From Lingula anatina (Eukaryota; Brachiopoda; Lingulata; Lingulida; Lingulidae): a stretch of DNA of 59,352 nucleotides. Positions 13,057-24,435 of the stretch are shown piece by piece. The notes beneath the pieces were generated by a model that was given only the letters and a program-made list of their open reading frames with translations, did no database searches and was not told where the DNA came from. Numbering within the stretch: position 1 is the stretch's first letter; every line of letters begins with the position of its first letter. Position numbers and translations under genes: made by a program. The DNA lies in the NCBI RefSeq assembly GCF_001039355.2, contig NW_019775438.1, positions 9,755 through 69,106 of the forward strand, in the 5' to 3' direction.

Positions 13057-16000
13057 ATGGCTAACATAGCAGTGATCGGAGCTGGAGTTGTCGGACTGTC
13101 TACCGCTGTTAACATCATAGAGAGCGTCCCAGACGCTAGGGTCACTATCTATGCTGACCGATGGTCACCTGATACCGTCAGCGACGGAGCGGCTGGGTGC
13201 TTTGGGCCCAAACTTGGGGGTCCTATGTATCCCATGGGCATAGGATTGGACCGTTTTAAGTATGTTAGTTCTTTACACACATTAGGCGATGTATTGAATA
13301 CTTTAAAAACCTTTAAAACATTGCAAATTAAATTTTAGTCTATACTGTCGTCTTTTGTGTAAAGGCGGCACAATTTTTTCTTAATATATGCATATAGCTG
13401 TTTATACACAGTCATGAGGATATTGCATGGATCGATGGTTTTGTTGAATGCAGAAGGTGGTGCTAGGTTAATATAATATAGTGCAAGAGTCGGTGACTTG
13501 TTCTGTAATATCCAGGGCACGGAGTTGAAAATTTGTTTGATTTTGTCTTATAGTTATATGGCAGTGGGAAGGGGGGAGGGGTGCATGTATCTCTGAAGCA
13601 ATTAAGGGGGGAAGGTATGTGGGTCCCATAGAGCTCCCTGGATCCTGGATATTTCCCTATAAGCCCTTGAATATTTGCAAGACTTGTTCAATCCAGAATG
13701 TCGTCGATTTTCTCTAGAATATGGGGCAGGGATTCATTCAGGCACTACGACGCCGTGGCTCATTCAGCAGACTCGTCAGAAGCCGGTGTCTTTGTCTTGT
13801 CTGGATATGAACTTTACAGCAAACCTGAGAACGTGAGTAAATCAATGTAAATCATTCCAGTTTTGTTCTCATGTACTAGTAGCAAAAATTAGAAAACATG
13901 CACTTTATTTACCGTGTGTTTACAGTGTAACCACGCTAAATATCGCTTGCATGAGTTTGTGCACTAACATAAATAAGAACCAGAACGCAACGCTACATGT
14001 ATTTTTACACAAGCACCGGTTATGCAGTAGATGCATATACTCCTATATATAGGGCCTATTTTTTCTTTCCACAGTTCGAGAATTCCAGGGTAGAATTTGA
14101 ACTTTCATTGGCCTGAAGCCCTTAGCTAATAACCTATTCTTATAATGTGCGTGTTACCTGTAAATCAAAAATTGTTATTATTTTAGCTGTTAATCATTAT
14201 AAAATATTGAATCAACATTGACAAAATAACCTATTTTGTGCACCATTATTTTCTGCTTTATGTCTGTGCATTTGACAGGTTTACTGTTTTGTTAATAGTT
14301 AGCACCACAGTTACGCACCATTTAGGTCCGGTTCAGTATAAGGTCAATCGTTTCTCCAGTGTAGATAAAAACCTGTGCATCACTTGGTTTTAGGTATCCC
14401 CCTACAATGCTACAGAACTGATGTATAACTACAGAGAACTCACCAAAGAAGAGATGAAAAGGTTCCCTCCCAAGTACAAGTAAGTACGAGCGTTTTATTG
14501 TTATTTTTATTTTTTATTTATTTATTTATTTATTTATTTATTGTGAAGATGTTATAAAATTTAAAAGCGGGATTGGTGGGGGTTAAGTCTTATAACCTTA
14601 ATCCGCATCAATGTAAACAAAAGCATGCAAAGAACAATAACAGACACAAGAAACATTTTAATAATTCCATTTTCAGAGTTGGGTATTTTGTCACTACGCT
14701 TATGGCGGAGTGTCAACGCTACCTTCCGTGGCTTCTGAAACGTTTTAAGGGCAAAGGTGGTCACGTGGTACAGCAGAGGGTACAAACGTTGCAACAGGTA
14801 ATGGGCATTGTATGATGATATCAGTACATTGAAATGTATCGGTATGGTTCCATACCATCGATTAGTTTGTGAACAATTATCAATACCATTTGCCCATTAG
14901 AATCAGATGTTAAAGTCGTATCTATATACCGGGTATTTCCCCCTCCATTGTTTTGGACAGCAGCGGTTTTTGTAGTCTTTCCTGGTACAATGAATCTGTT
15001 TTTCATACTATTGTTTGACTATGTGTTTTATTCCCAATTAAGTTCTGTGGTCAGTACGACCTGGTGGTCAACTGCACTGGTATTGGGGCCAGAGAACTGC
15101 TGGGGGACACCGTCCTGAAACCCATGAGAGGACAGGTCATGCGCGTGAAGGCCCCGTGGATTAGGCATTACTACTTTACAGACAGTGACTGTTATATTTA
15201 CCCTGGGTGAGCTGTACAAGATGCCATACTGTAATATATTGTTGACCTTTGGAGAAATTGAATAGGACCTTTATATGGTCCTTGTTTAGCATTTAGAAAG
15301 TGTTGTTATTTTTTTTAATATTAATGTCGTTTTACATATAACTTCGTGACATTGAATAAACTTGTTTTTTTTTTCAAGACAAGATGCAGTTGTCTTGGGA
15401 GGAGTGAAACAATACAATGAAGACAGCTTGGAGGTGAATGAGAAAGACAAAGCTACGATATTGAAAAACTGCTTGGAGATGGTCCCCTCTTTAAAGGTAA
15501 GAAATCACCTCCTGAAGGCGATTGTTTATGGGCACCAAGGCGACCAAAATCGGTTTACGTTTCATAATGTAAAACAGTGTGAAGATATCAAATAGCTCTT
15601 TCAGCAAAATCAAGGTTCGTTGATCGTGCAAAGGTTTGTTCTTTATCTTCTATTTGCAGACAGATCCATTAGCAGTAAATGAATTTTCCCTTTATTGATT
15701 TTTCACGATGGATAAAGTGTGTTGTGGGAATAGCGAACAATTTATGAGTCATTTTTCATATCTAGGTGACATTTTGGAAAAATTATGAACAAAATACATA
15801 CGTCAAATTTTATTTCGCTTACAGGACGCAGAGTTCAAGTATGACTGGGTCGGTCTTAGGCCGTCGAGGAAACCAGTTCGTGTGGAATTGGAGGAAATGA
15901 AATTTGGAGACGATATCTTAAAGGCAAGGAAAAAAAATAGAAAATAAAAGCCTAGAGTTGGGACTTTGTTACTTTTATGTGCCCGGCACCCTACAATCGC

Positions 16001-16376
16001 CTGAAATATTTAATCTGAGCATAGACCGTATTGTGACACAAAATTGTGTTGAATGGTTTAAGTCTCCCAGAAACAGTGGTAATTCAATATAGTATTCTAA
16101 ATTGGATCGTGGTCACGTATTCCTTCCTCGTGTAGCATTCTGAAACGTGTAGGTAATACGGGCATTCAACAGACACCATAACCAATAGCTTTTCTAAAAA
16201 CACTGTTGTTACAACATAAGATCACTTTAATTTATCAAATGTAATTTCTATACCACCAGGTCGTCCATAACTACGGCCACGGCGCCAGCGGGATTGGCCT
16301 CAGTTGGGGTACTGCCGTGGAGGCGACACACCTGGTGATGAAGGCATTACGGAAGTTCCCTGCAAGTAAACTATAG
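13057..16376 (+). CDS. DDO: D-aspartate oxidase/D-amino-acid oxidase family protein, tandem copy 3 (340 aa)
   Basis: Exons: 13057-13259, 13718-13832, 14394-14479, 14677-14797, 15043-15206, 15379-15496, 15825-15923, 16260-16376. Phases and exon lengths are identical to copy 2. Intron 7 begins with GC (AAG|GCAAGG at 15921-15929) instead of GT, and the frame is only maintained if this GC donor is used. The FAD motif GAGVVG lies at residues 8-13. Phe220, Tyr226, Lys240 and Arg281 occupy the positions of human DDO Arg216, Tyr223, Arg237 and Arg278. HNYGHG is intact and the protein ends SKL (peroxisomal). Exon 1 and exon 5 are nearly identical to copy 2. A canonical AATAAA lies at 16693-16698. No internal stop or frameshift was found, so this copy looks functional. 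Confidence 0.92.
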
Positions 16377-17488
16377 CGGCGTCCCGCACGCATTGGAGCG
16401 ACACCTATGGATTTTCCAAAGAACTTTGCGGGGCATTTCAAGGTCTTATTGTATAAGAAGTGGTTAAATGCACATGCATCAATATATAGACTGACTTCAT
16501 TTGTTATTTGTTAGAATACATAATTTGAAAACAAAGACTATTAGCATTATTTTAAGATAAACACTATTATATAAAAATAGTTTGTTACAGGCTGTAACTG
16601 TAATGGTAAGAAAGTGAAGTGGAAATAATTACATATCTTATTGGGATTTTTCTAAAAAAAGTAAAAATTTGCATATGCACTTTGTCATCTGTAATAAACG
16701 ATTGTTTCATTAGTACCGAGTGATACTGTCGCATTTTCCTTCGGTTTTGTTAGCAGCAACCCATGCATTAGTTTTTAAAACACATCTTGTGGATAATCTT
16801 GTTTGTGACTAGAGAATGACAAAAAATTGAAAAACTAAGCAAGTATTTTTTGTAAGTCCATTGCGTTAAGTGTGATGTAGAGTTATCGAAAAATACATGC
16901 TGGGCGATCTGGCCATTGTGAATATTGTTTTCCCAACAGCACTTGGTATTTCCCTGTGTGTAATATACAGTTCATGTTAGAGTACGTCACTAAAATTCTG
17001 TGAAAGTGTTTGAATGGTGACTTTTGCCTAACTAATGTTCAGTTTCACATACACCAGTGGACACAAACTCGAGTGCGTGCTCGCACGCACACACCATTCA
17101 GGGCCGTAGCCTGAGCAAAATGCCAGGGGGGGCAGTAAGCTGACACGAGGGGGCGAAGCTACCGAGGGGGGAGGGTGTGGTGTGTAAAATTCCANCCTGC
17201 CCCCCCCGGAGGCTACGGCCCTGCCATTTATTCGCTCTACAAATCGTCTGTGGTGATAAGTTTTCCCGTGCATACGATATAATTCCCTGATGAACTTTAC
17301 CTTCAGCCAGTCATGTCTCACGGGGAAAGTAAGAGTTTAGGCACGCATGGATTAATTTTTGAGACAAGCATAAAAAAAACGTGTTATAACTCAATAATGT
17401 TGAATGTATCTGAGGTTCATGTACCATCTTCTGGAAAACAGGCGTTAGTGCGCCTGTACTTTTACGCGTGCACTCAGTACACTCAACA
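16377..17488. other. 3' UTR of copy 3 and spacer to copy 4
   Basis: It contains the AATAAA at 16693-16698, then unremarkable AT-rich sequence, then a small TIR element at 17099-17223. No gene is visible. The minus-strand open frame over 17028-17321 is produced by the TIR element and its G-rich core. Confidence 0.5.
17099..17223. mobile_element. 125-bp TIR element (MITE-like) with 5-bp target duplication
   Basis: The element starts CAGGGCCGTAGCC and ends GGCTACGGCCCTG, exact 13-bp terminal inverted repeats. The flanking pentamer CCATT is present on both sides (17094-17098 and 17224-17228), consistent with a target-site duplication. The core is a G-rich/C-rich imperfect hairpin with one unresolved base at 17194. 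There is no coding capacity, so it is non-autonomous. Confidence 0.75.
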
Positions 17489-19110
17489 ATGGCGAACATA
17501 GCAGTGATCGGAGCCGGAGTTGTTGGACTATCCACCGCCGTTAACATCATAGAGAGCGTTCCTGACGCTCAGGTCACTATCTTTGCTGACCGATGGTCAC
17601 CAGACACCACCAGTGACGGTGCTGGCGGGGTGTTCTCTCCCAGGTTCACGGCCGATGGATACGGGTACGGCGTTCCTCTCGAACGCTTCAGGTAGGTGGT
17701 TATCGATTTGAAGCAACGGAACTAGGTCACGGGTGAAGGTCGAATTTGTTTGGGTTCAAATGAGTGTTTGCATTGCTACGTGGAGAAGAAGAAAATATAT
17801 ATCAATATGAAATGGAAAATCTATGATGAGCAAAGGTCGACATTAAATGCATATAAAAAGACTTCCTGTACACATTTCGAAGCGTTTAATGAAGTTGTTT
17901 AACAAGTAGGCCCCTACATGTAGGCCTACCATGCGTAGCCTACGGCTCTACCGGTAGTTGATTCTCTAAGAAAATAGCGTGGGTATAGTAAATGTATCTA
18001 TATAATCAGAGCCGATAAAAACGCCGGACAATGTTATTGGTTTACAAGAAAAGTAGGAAGTATTTATTTCCTTCTTTCAGACAATGGTCCAAGGATTCTT
18101 TTAAAAATTACGACTCCATTGCCCGGTCAGCCGATTCTTTCAACGCAGGCGTGATGGCTATTTCCGGATACAAGTTATACAGCAAGAAAGAGAACGTGAG
18201 ATTGCGATTTGAACAGCTTGCATGTAGATTATGGTAAACGTCACATTCACAGTAAAATATGTGACGATGTGACTTACATGTAGTGCCGCTTTTTTGTTTT
18301 GGCCATCTCCACCTCTTGGCATGACGGGTTGCTTGCCTTAATTTTTGTTGTTAAGCGACAGGTATTATTTTTGTGTTACACCGATTCCTTTTGGGCGGGA
18401 TTTAATTAATCCGCCACAGCTATACTTTAAATGTGTCAAGACATTCCGGTTAAATGAGGATTTCTTGGTCAGAATATTGAAGTTGCTCACATTATCAGTA
18501 AGCTCTATAACAGAGATAGATGTGTCAAGTGAATCAGATTATAAGCCCGATGTCAAATTAAAAGCAAGTCTAGTTTTAATTATCTTAAAGACGATTTATT
18601 ACGTTAACGGACAACCAAGTCATCTAATTGTATTAGTTGCGCAATGAACCACTCCTGGATTTCGATTCAACATGCATATACAATGTACCGGTAGTAAGCC
18701 CAAATTTAAATTGAAGTGGAAGAATTTTGGAGACCTCATTTGCATAGAAATCGGTTTAAATAATTTTGTTTCGTTCCTTTTTTAGGTGGCAGCGTATTTC
18801 TCCCAAGACATTATATACCACTGGAAGGAACTTAGTCCAGAAGAAATGAAGAAAATGTTTCCACCGAAGTTCAAGTAAGTCTTTCCATATGTCCATCCTA
18901 CCCCACTTCTTCTTCTTTTTCATCTTCTTCCCTTTTTCTCTCTTCTCCTGAGTTCTGCGATTTATAATTTCAGTGTTGGGACCAATAACAGATTTAACTA
19001 GAAAAGCACTCCGAGAGCGCATACCTCCGCCAAGGCAGCAAAGTCTCCACCCAATGTCGTTTCTCCCCTAAATTTTCATTACCCCCGCCAAGGAGGTTAT
19101 GTTTTCACCA

Positions 19111-19143
<33 letters not shown>

Positions 19144-21581
19144 ATCAACATAACTCAAAACGTTATGGACCGATTTTGATGAAATTTTCAGGAACTGTCA
19201 GAAGTGGGCCAAGGAAGAGATGGTTAGTTTTTGTTGGTGATCCGGATCAATAATCAATCAATAACCAATAATCAAAATATCGAAAATTTAGGGGTGAAAC
19301 GGCATTGGATGGAGACTTTGCTACCTTGGCGGAGGTCTGCGCTCTCTGAGTGCTTTTCTAGTTACAATGTACTTTTATCCAATAGCTTACCCACATGTAT
19401 CCATATAAACGTGACCTTTGAACTTGCTCCTGTGCAATGATATTATCCCCTGTTCCAGGGTCGGATTCTTCATGAGCACCGTCCTTGTGGAGTGTCAGAG
19501 ATACCTTCCCTGGTTAACTCGGAGATTTATACGGAAAGGTGGTAAACTAGTAGACAGGAAAGTCGAAAGCTTACAACAGGCAAGTGTATTTTTAAGTCCT
19601 CTGTCTTGAGTTAATTCCGGGGTCCATTAGAAAGTTAGGTTTATTTAACTATCATGTTCCTGTTTTAAAAATGAAAAAAAGCCTTATGTACTGCGTCCTT
19701 GCTTAAGCTGCTACACTACGATATTGATGACACACTTTGCGACCACCTCTTTGAGAACATTTTAGGAGCTGTTGGTCCACAATAAATGACATACAAGTAT
19801 CCGAATGGTTTGTGGGCCACTGAGAGCATTTAATACAAATATTCTACTGTATTATCACACTATTTTATGAACGTAATTTCATCTTGGTATATCTGTGCAG
19901 TTTGCTGGACGATACGACGTGGTGGTAAACTGTTGCGGGCTGGGAGCACGTGACCTGCTTGCTGATGACGTCATCAGACCCTTGCGGGGCCAAGTTATAC
20001 GTGTCAAAGCGCCCTGGATAAAACATTTCTATTCCACAGACACCGACTGCTACATATATCCAGGGTAAGGTCTAAATAAATGTTTCAATCTATAGTTAAA
20101 ACCATAATCTTACATTATTTGGACCACAAAGATAGAAATCAGATTCCTTTGCCAGGCACCAGTAGTGCTTTTGGAACAAATCGTTCATGTCCAATATATG
20201 TTGTAAAACAAACAAATAGATTCACTAGTGGATGAAGGATATTAAAAAGTTTGGCAGCAATATTATTTTTATTTATTTATTTATTTATTTATTCCTTCAT
20301 TCTTAATTCATTTATTTTAAAATAAATTTTGAAATCTGTAAAATATGGGAAAGATTACGTTACGGTGACGCCATTTTCTTCTTATCCAATCACAGCGTGG
20401 ATACCGTGGTCCTTGGTGGCGTCAAACAGTTGGACAATTTTAACTTAGAGGTCGATCCTGGGGACAAGGCAAAGATCAAGAAGAACTGCACTGAGCTTGT
20501 GCCTTCTTTAAAAGTGCGTTAGATTTCAAACAACTACAGTAAATTATGAAAATCAGAACTCGTAATGGACGCTATCATCACTTACAGTGGACGACACCCA
20601 CTTTACGTTGGTTTTTATTCAGTTTACTGTTTGTCATGGTCTGTGTGCTAAAACACTACGTTTTTGTCATATTTCAAGAAAGTTTTATTGTGTTTGATGT
20701 ATTTGATTATTTTAGGGCGAGGGGGGAAATTTGTGGAATACGATATGAAAACTACATGTACTTGGATTTTATCGGAAGCATTTTAAAGTGTGCCGATATT
20801 GTCATATCACTATTTGTACCTTCACCCTCAGATACCGGTAATGTCATCAGCTGTGTTACGCACCCATAGTTAAATATTAAACTCTTCACGCAATAGCTAA
20901 ACTCTTTTTAACACTTATTTCCAATTATTTCAATCAAATACTGTATCATTTGTCATTGGATCATTTGTCATTCGAATAAGCTTTGTCTGTAATTCTGATG
21001 CCTTCATATATTTGATCCACGCCAGGACGCTGAATTCTTGTGTGATTGGGTTGGTCTACGGCCACTGAGGGAACCACTACGATTAGAACGAGAAGACATG
21101 AAATTCGGGGACCGATATCTGAAGGTAGTTTTAAATATCCTTATTTTGTCTGTAAATCACGAAAGTGACTCAACATGACGATATCTTTGGAAATTATAAT
21201 GTGCTGTTTGGAGTACAGTATTAAAATGTCTAATAACAGGCCAAGTTTATCCTGAATTGTCAAATGATTCTAATACAGACAACATATATGGGGCGCCCTA
21301 TTGACACAGTGTGTGTTTCTAAAAAAAATCAGTTTTTTAAACTTTCCTCTCAGTATATAATCCCACACGAGGCAAATTCAAGACAAATTTACGACAAATA
21401 TTTTACTGGTGCTGATTTTTCGATTTAAAATATGTTCACTAATTTATTCTGTGTGTTCGGACAGGTTGTCCACAATTACGGTCACGGACAGAGTGGCGTT
21501 GGGCTGAGCTGGGGGACGGCCGTTGAAGCCACAAAACTTGTACAGGAGGCACTGGGTCCGAAGACAGTGAGCAAACTGTGA
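17489..21581 (+). CDS. DDO: D-aspartate oxidase/D-amino-acid oxidase family protein, tandem copy 4 (341 aa)
   Basis: Exons: 17489-17691, 18081-18195, 18786-18874, 19459-19579, 19901-20064, 20396-20513, 21026-21124, 21465-21581, with phases 2-0-2-0-2-0-0. Intron 4 starts CAG|GCAAGT (19577-19585), a textbook GC-AG donor. Exon 3 is one codon longer than in copies 2 and 3. The protein begins [13 protein letters not shown], has DTTSDGAGG at the second FAD-contact segment, and keeps the Tyr and Arg equivalent to human DDO Tyr223 and Arg278 (Arg282 here). Ser221 sits at the Arg216 position and Lys241 at the Arg237 position. It ends SKL (PTS1). I chose the ATG at 17489 because it aligns with the starts of copies 2 and 3. 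Intron 3 carries a TA-flanked MITE (18997-19362). Confidence 0.92.
18997..19362. mobile_element. 366-bp TIR MITE with TA target duplication, in intron 3 of oxidase copy 4
   Basis: The 5' end begins ACTAGAAAAGCACTC and the 3' end is its inverted match, with imperfect inverted repeats of about 38 bp reaching the word CCGCCAAGG. TA dinucleotides at 18995-18996 and 19363-19364 look like a Tc1/mariner-type target duplication. The interior holds a (TCTG)n run at about 19111-19142 and no coding sequence. To my recollection, sequences of this kind are widespread in marine invertebrate genomes. Confidence 0.8.
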
Positions 21582-21610
21582 CTGTTCTGGACGGGCGAGT
21601 ACAGACACAT

Positions 21611-21677
21611 AGCGAACCAATGGTTGTCAGCGTTACTTAAACAGTGTACAGCGAATCAATGGTTGTCAGCGTTACTT
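21611..21677 (+). repeat. 28-nt near-perfect direct repeat in the 3' UTR of oxidase copy 4
   Basis: Unit 1 at 21611-21638 and unit 2 at 21650-21677 differ at a single base (C/T). They start 30 bp after the stop codon. Confidence 0.85.
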
Positions 21678-21747
21678 GTTCAGTACTGGCCATGCAGTAA
21701 GCAAATGGTGACCTTGCTACACGTTTCAAAGAAGTAATTTTTTTATT

Positions 21748-22190
21748 TCACGACATTTTGAAAAAAAATTGCGTTGATGGATACAGACTACAAGTGTGAT
21801 GTATTACACATATTTCAAGATAAACCCTCTCTTATAATAACCACGTACCCTTCTGCCGTGAAACATTTACAAATGTTAGAATCTATATATATAAAGATAG
21901 CCCTGTTTACCTTCAATGACAACAGCAGCAAGAACCAAAAGTACAATAAGAACGCACGTCTTCATTTTTGTAGTGAAAGTCTAGAGAAGTCTGTACAAGT
22001 CTTTCCATCTGATTTCCCTGCAAAAGGTTGACTAATATACAGTTGTCAGTAGTCTAATTATCATGCATTTTCCATCACACGACAACAAATATGCGGAAAA
22101 GTTGCAAATAAAATATTTATATTTTGACCCTTCCTTGCTCTTTCTTATTTCCGCAACCCTTCAAAGTCAGGACAGATGGCTTCATTTTCT
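21748..22190 (-). pseudogene. Truncated, inverted copy of the secreted eight-Cys peptide gene (promoter, exon 1, part of intron 1)
   Basis: On the minus strand, exon 1 is intact at 21911-21965 (ATG at 21965 reading down). It encodes MKTCVLIVLLVLAAVVIE and ends GAAG|GTAAAC, exactly as in the three plus-strand genes. Its upstream sequence (plus 21985-22190) matches the promoter region of the plus-strand gene at 24436, and its intron 1 matches that of the gene at 33796. Homology stops at about 21748, just before where the exon 2 acceptor should be, and no Cys-rich exon follows. The TATA-like element is degenerate. The breakpoint lies about 170 bp beyond the stop codon of oxidase copy 4, so the copy was probably cut by a rearrangement. 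Confidence 0.8.
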
Positions 22191-24345
22191 GTGACAAGGA
22201 CGATGTATAAGCACCTAAAGTGTTTTTATAGCCAGCACAAGGTAGTTTTTTTTCAAAAGATTTATTAGTCATTTTTTTCAACTTTTCACGTGTGTACATT
22301 CTTCAAACGTAATAAGAATATAAATATACTGATCGTCTTAACTGATATATGCCTAGATGTGTATTTGTGTGTGTGTGTGTTTGTGGAGAGAGAGATAGAG
22401 AGAAACAATTTGGTCTTCAAAACCTACACTGACGGCATGGCTGTTGTCTCAAATAGAGTTAACCAACCCTTCTCTCCAACAAACCAACGTATTTATCTTA
22501 AACATAAAAATTGAATAGAAGTGATAATAGTGGCATATATTTGCTGAAAACGATGCCTCTTAGTCAATCCATAGTATTAATTGATAATATTGATTGTCTA
22601 AGTGTGTTTTTACCTTTTTTATAGTACGGCTTCTGCAATTTATCAATTTTTGTAAAACCTTTGAAGCGGATATTATTTTGTCTTCTATTTATATAGAAAT
22701 TTAATTTAAATCATTTATTATAATTGCGATTAACACACACACACACGCACACACACACACGTTTAGAATGTGGAAAATAAAGGCTAGCTCATCAGGCAGC
22801 GTCCGTTGGGGACACACGTGCGTGTGTGTGTGTGTGTGTGTGTGTGATATATAAATATCTTCCTCTATATCCATAGTTCATGGAGTTCTCGTATTTCAAT
22901 GGCAGTTAAAATTATAATAAACGGTACTCGCATAGTAATTGCAATAATATTCATAATAAGCATTTTGCGTGCATGTCATACTTCAACCGTAATGGCTTCT
23001 TAGAAAAATGAAATTGTTTAAGTTTGGAAATTATAAATAAAGATTTGGACAATCCCATATAGTATAAGAAGTTGCGCTTCAAATGTTTTGCAAATTGTTT
23101 GATATATCGTTTAACGTGTCACTTATTCACAAAGTTAATGCATTCTCATGACAAGACTGGGTCAAAGAAGATAAAAGCTGACCTTTGTGGATGTTTTAGA
23201 CGAAGGCGTCTGTCATTGTCATTGTCATTCAGAGAATGCTGCGAACTCACCTTGAGGCCCAAGGGTATCTAGACAGTGATGACCCTAGCCAATACGTTTG
23301 CGGTTACAGTCCTCGATTTCAAACTAATACAATTACCTGGAACTCAAATTTAACATATAACAGAAATCTTGTCAAATTTTTGATTGAGATCTGCCAGCGC
23401 AGAAAACATAGCTACACGAACTGTGCGATATACTTAAGTCTCATTTTAAATGTATTAGCCTAATTATCAGAGTTATTAATATTATTATTACTCTTGTTAT
23501 TATGATATATCGTGCGTGTATGTACACTAATGATGTTCCCTATATACCACGGTGAAATAAACTATCGATATCACTATCCATTCTTATTGGATGCAATACG
23601 ATATAACTCTATCTGTACTACCATATTCTATATGATGGACTTTAATTTTGTATGTCCGCTTTCTTACTGCTTTTAAAATCTGTTTATCACTGTATATATT
23701 TGCCCCCTTTATTTAACTTTAGGGTAGAAGACGAATTATTTTTTCGCCAAATAAAGTACATGGTTTGTTTAATGCCCTGCCTTGTTAATCGCCTCAAATT
23801 TTTAAGACACCCTTCGATATTCCTAGAAAACAATTAGAAAAAACTTTCCTTCTGCGACAGTATTGGCCTAACATGTGCTTTGGACTGTCATAAAACGCAC
23901 AAACTTTGACAGTGAATGTTCATTATGTCTAAAAAATACAAAATAACCCACAGGTTTGGTCTCCAAAGAAGTGCGAAGATTCTAAAGGCATGGGCATTAG
24001 AGAAGATACTAGAATATTACAGCCTTCGAAACTACCTCTCGTAAAATTTTGCGCCGAAGTAACTCTTTTGGACCAAATTTGCCAGTGCTGTGGGATATTT
24101 CTAGACAGAATGAGTATTGTGGTGAAGTTATTGGAATTCGCTTTTAATTGATAAAAAATACTTATACATCTTAAAATTATTTCCTGCTCTTGGCTTCTGG
24201 CACGAGGCCAATTATCCTGACTTTGAAGGATTGTGGAAATCACAAAAAAGGAAGGGTCAAAAATATACATTTTTTACTTGCAACTTTTCCGCATATTTGC
24301 GGTCGTGTTGTTTGCGAGTTATGATAATTATGCAGTTTGTGACTG
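22191..24345. other. Spacer between the inverted peptide copy and the first intact peptide gene
   Basis: Non-coding as far as I can tell. It includes a CA/GT simple-repeat pair (about 22736-22760 and 22816-22846). Near its end (24200-24310) is the promoter-proximal block that matches the inverted copy at 22080-22190. The short open frames at 23072-23460 and 23652-23837 carry no recognisable domain. Confidence 0.5.
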
Positions 24346-24352
24346 TATATAA
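24346..24352 (+). promoter_or_regulatory. TATA box of eight-Cys peptide gene 1
   Basis: TATATAA lies 90 bp upstream of the ATG at 24436. A TATA box at the same distance (92-98 bp) precedes the two paralogues, within a conserved upstream block. Confidence 0.6.
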
Positions 24353-24435
24353 AAAGCCAATATTTTGCCGGATAACCAGTTAGAAGACTTCTATACAGAC
24401 GTCTACAGACTTCTTCAGACTCTCGCAAACAAACA

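Noticed and set aside
15825-15950. Apparent loss of the donor of oxidase copy 3 exon 7, suggesting a pseudogene
   Set aside because: A GC donor with good consensus at the exact homologous position keeps the frame.
23236-23463. 75-residue open frame in the spacer before peptide gene 1
   Set aside because: No homology recognised, no upstream signals, and no repeated or conserved features; probably chance.
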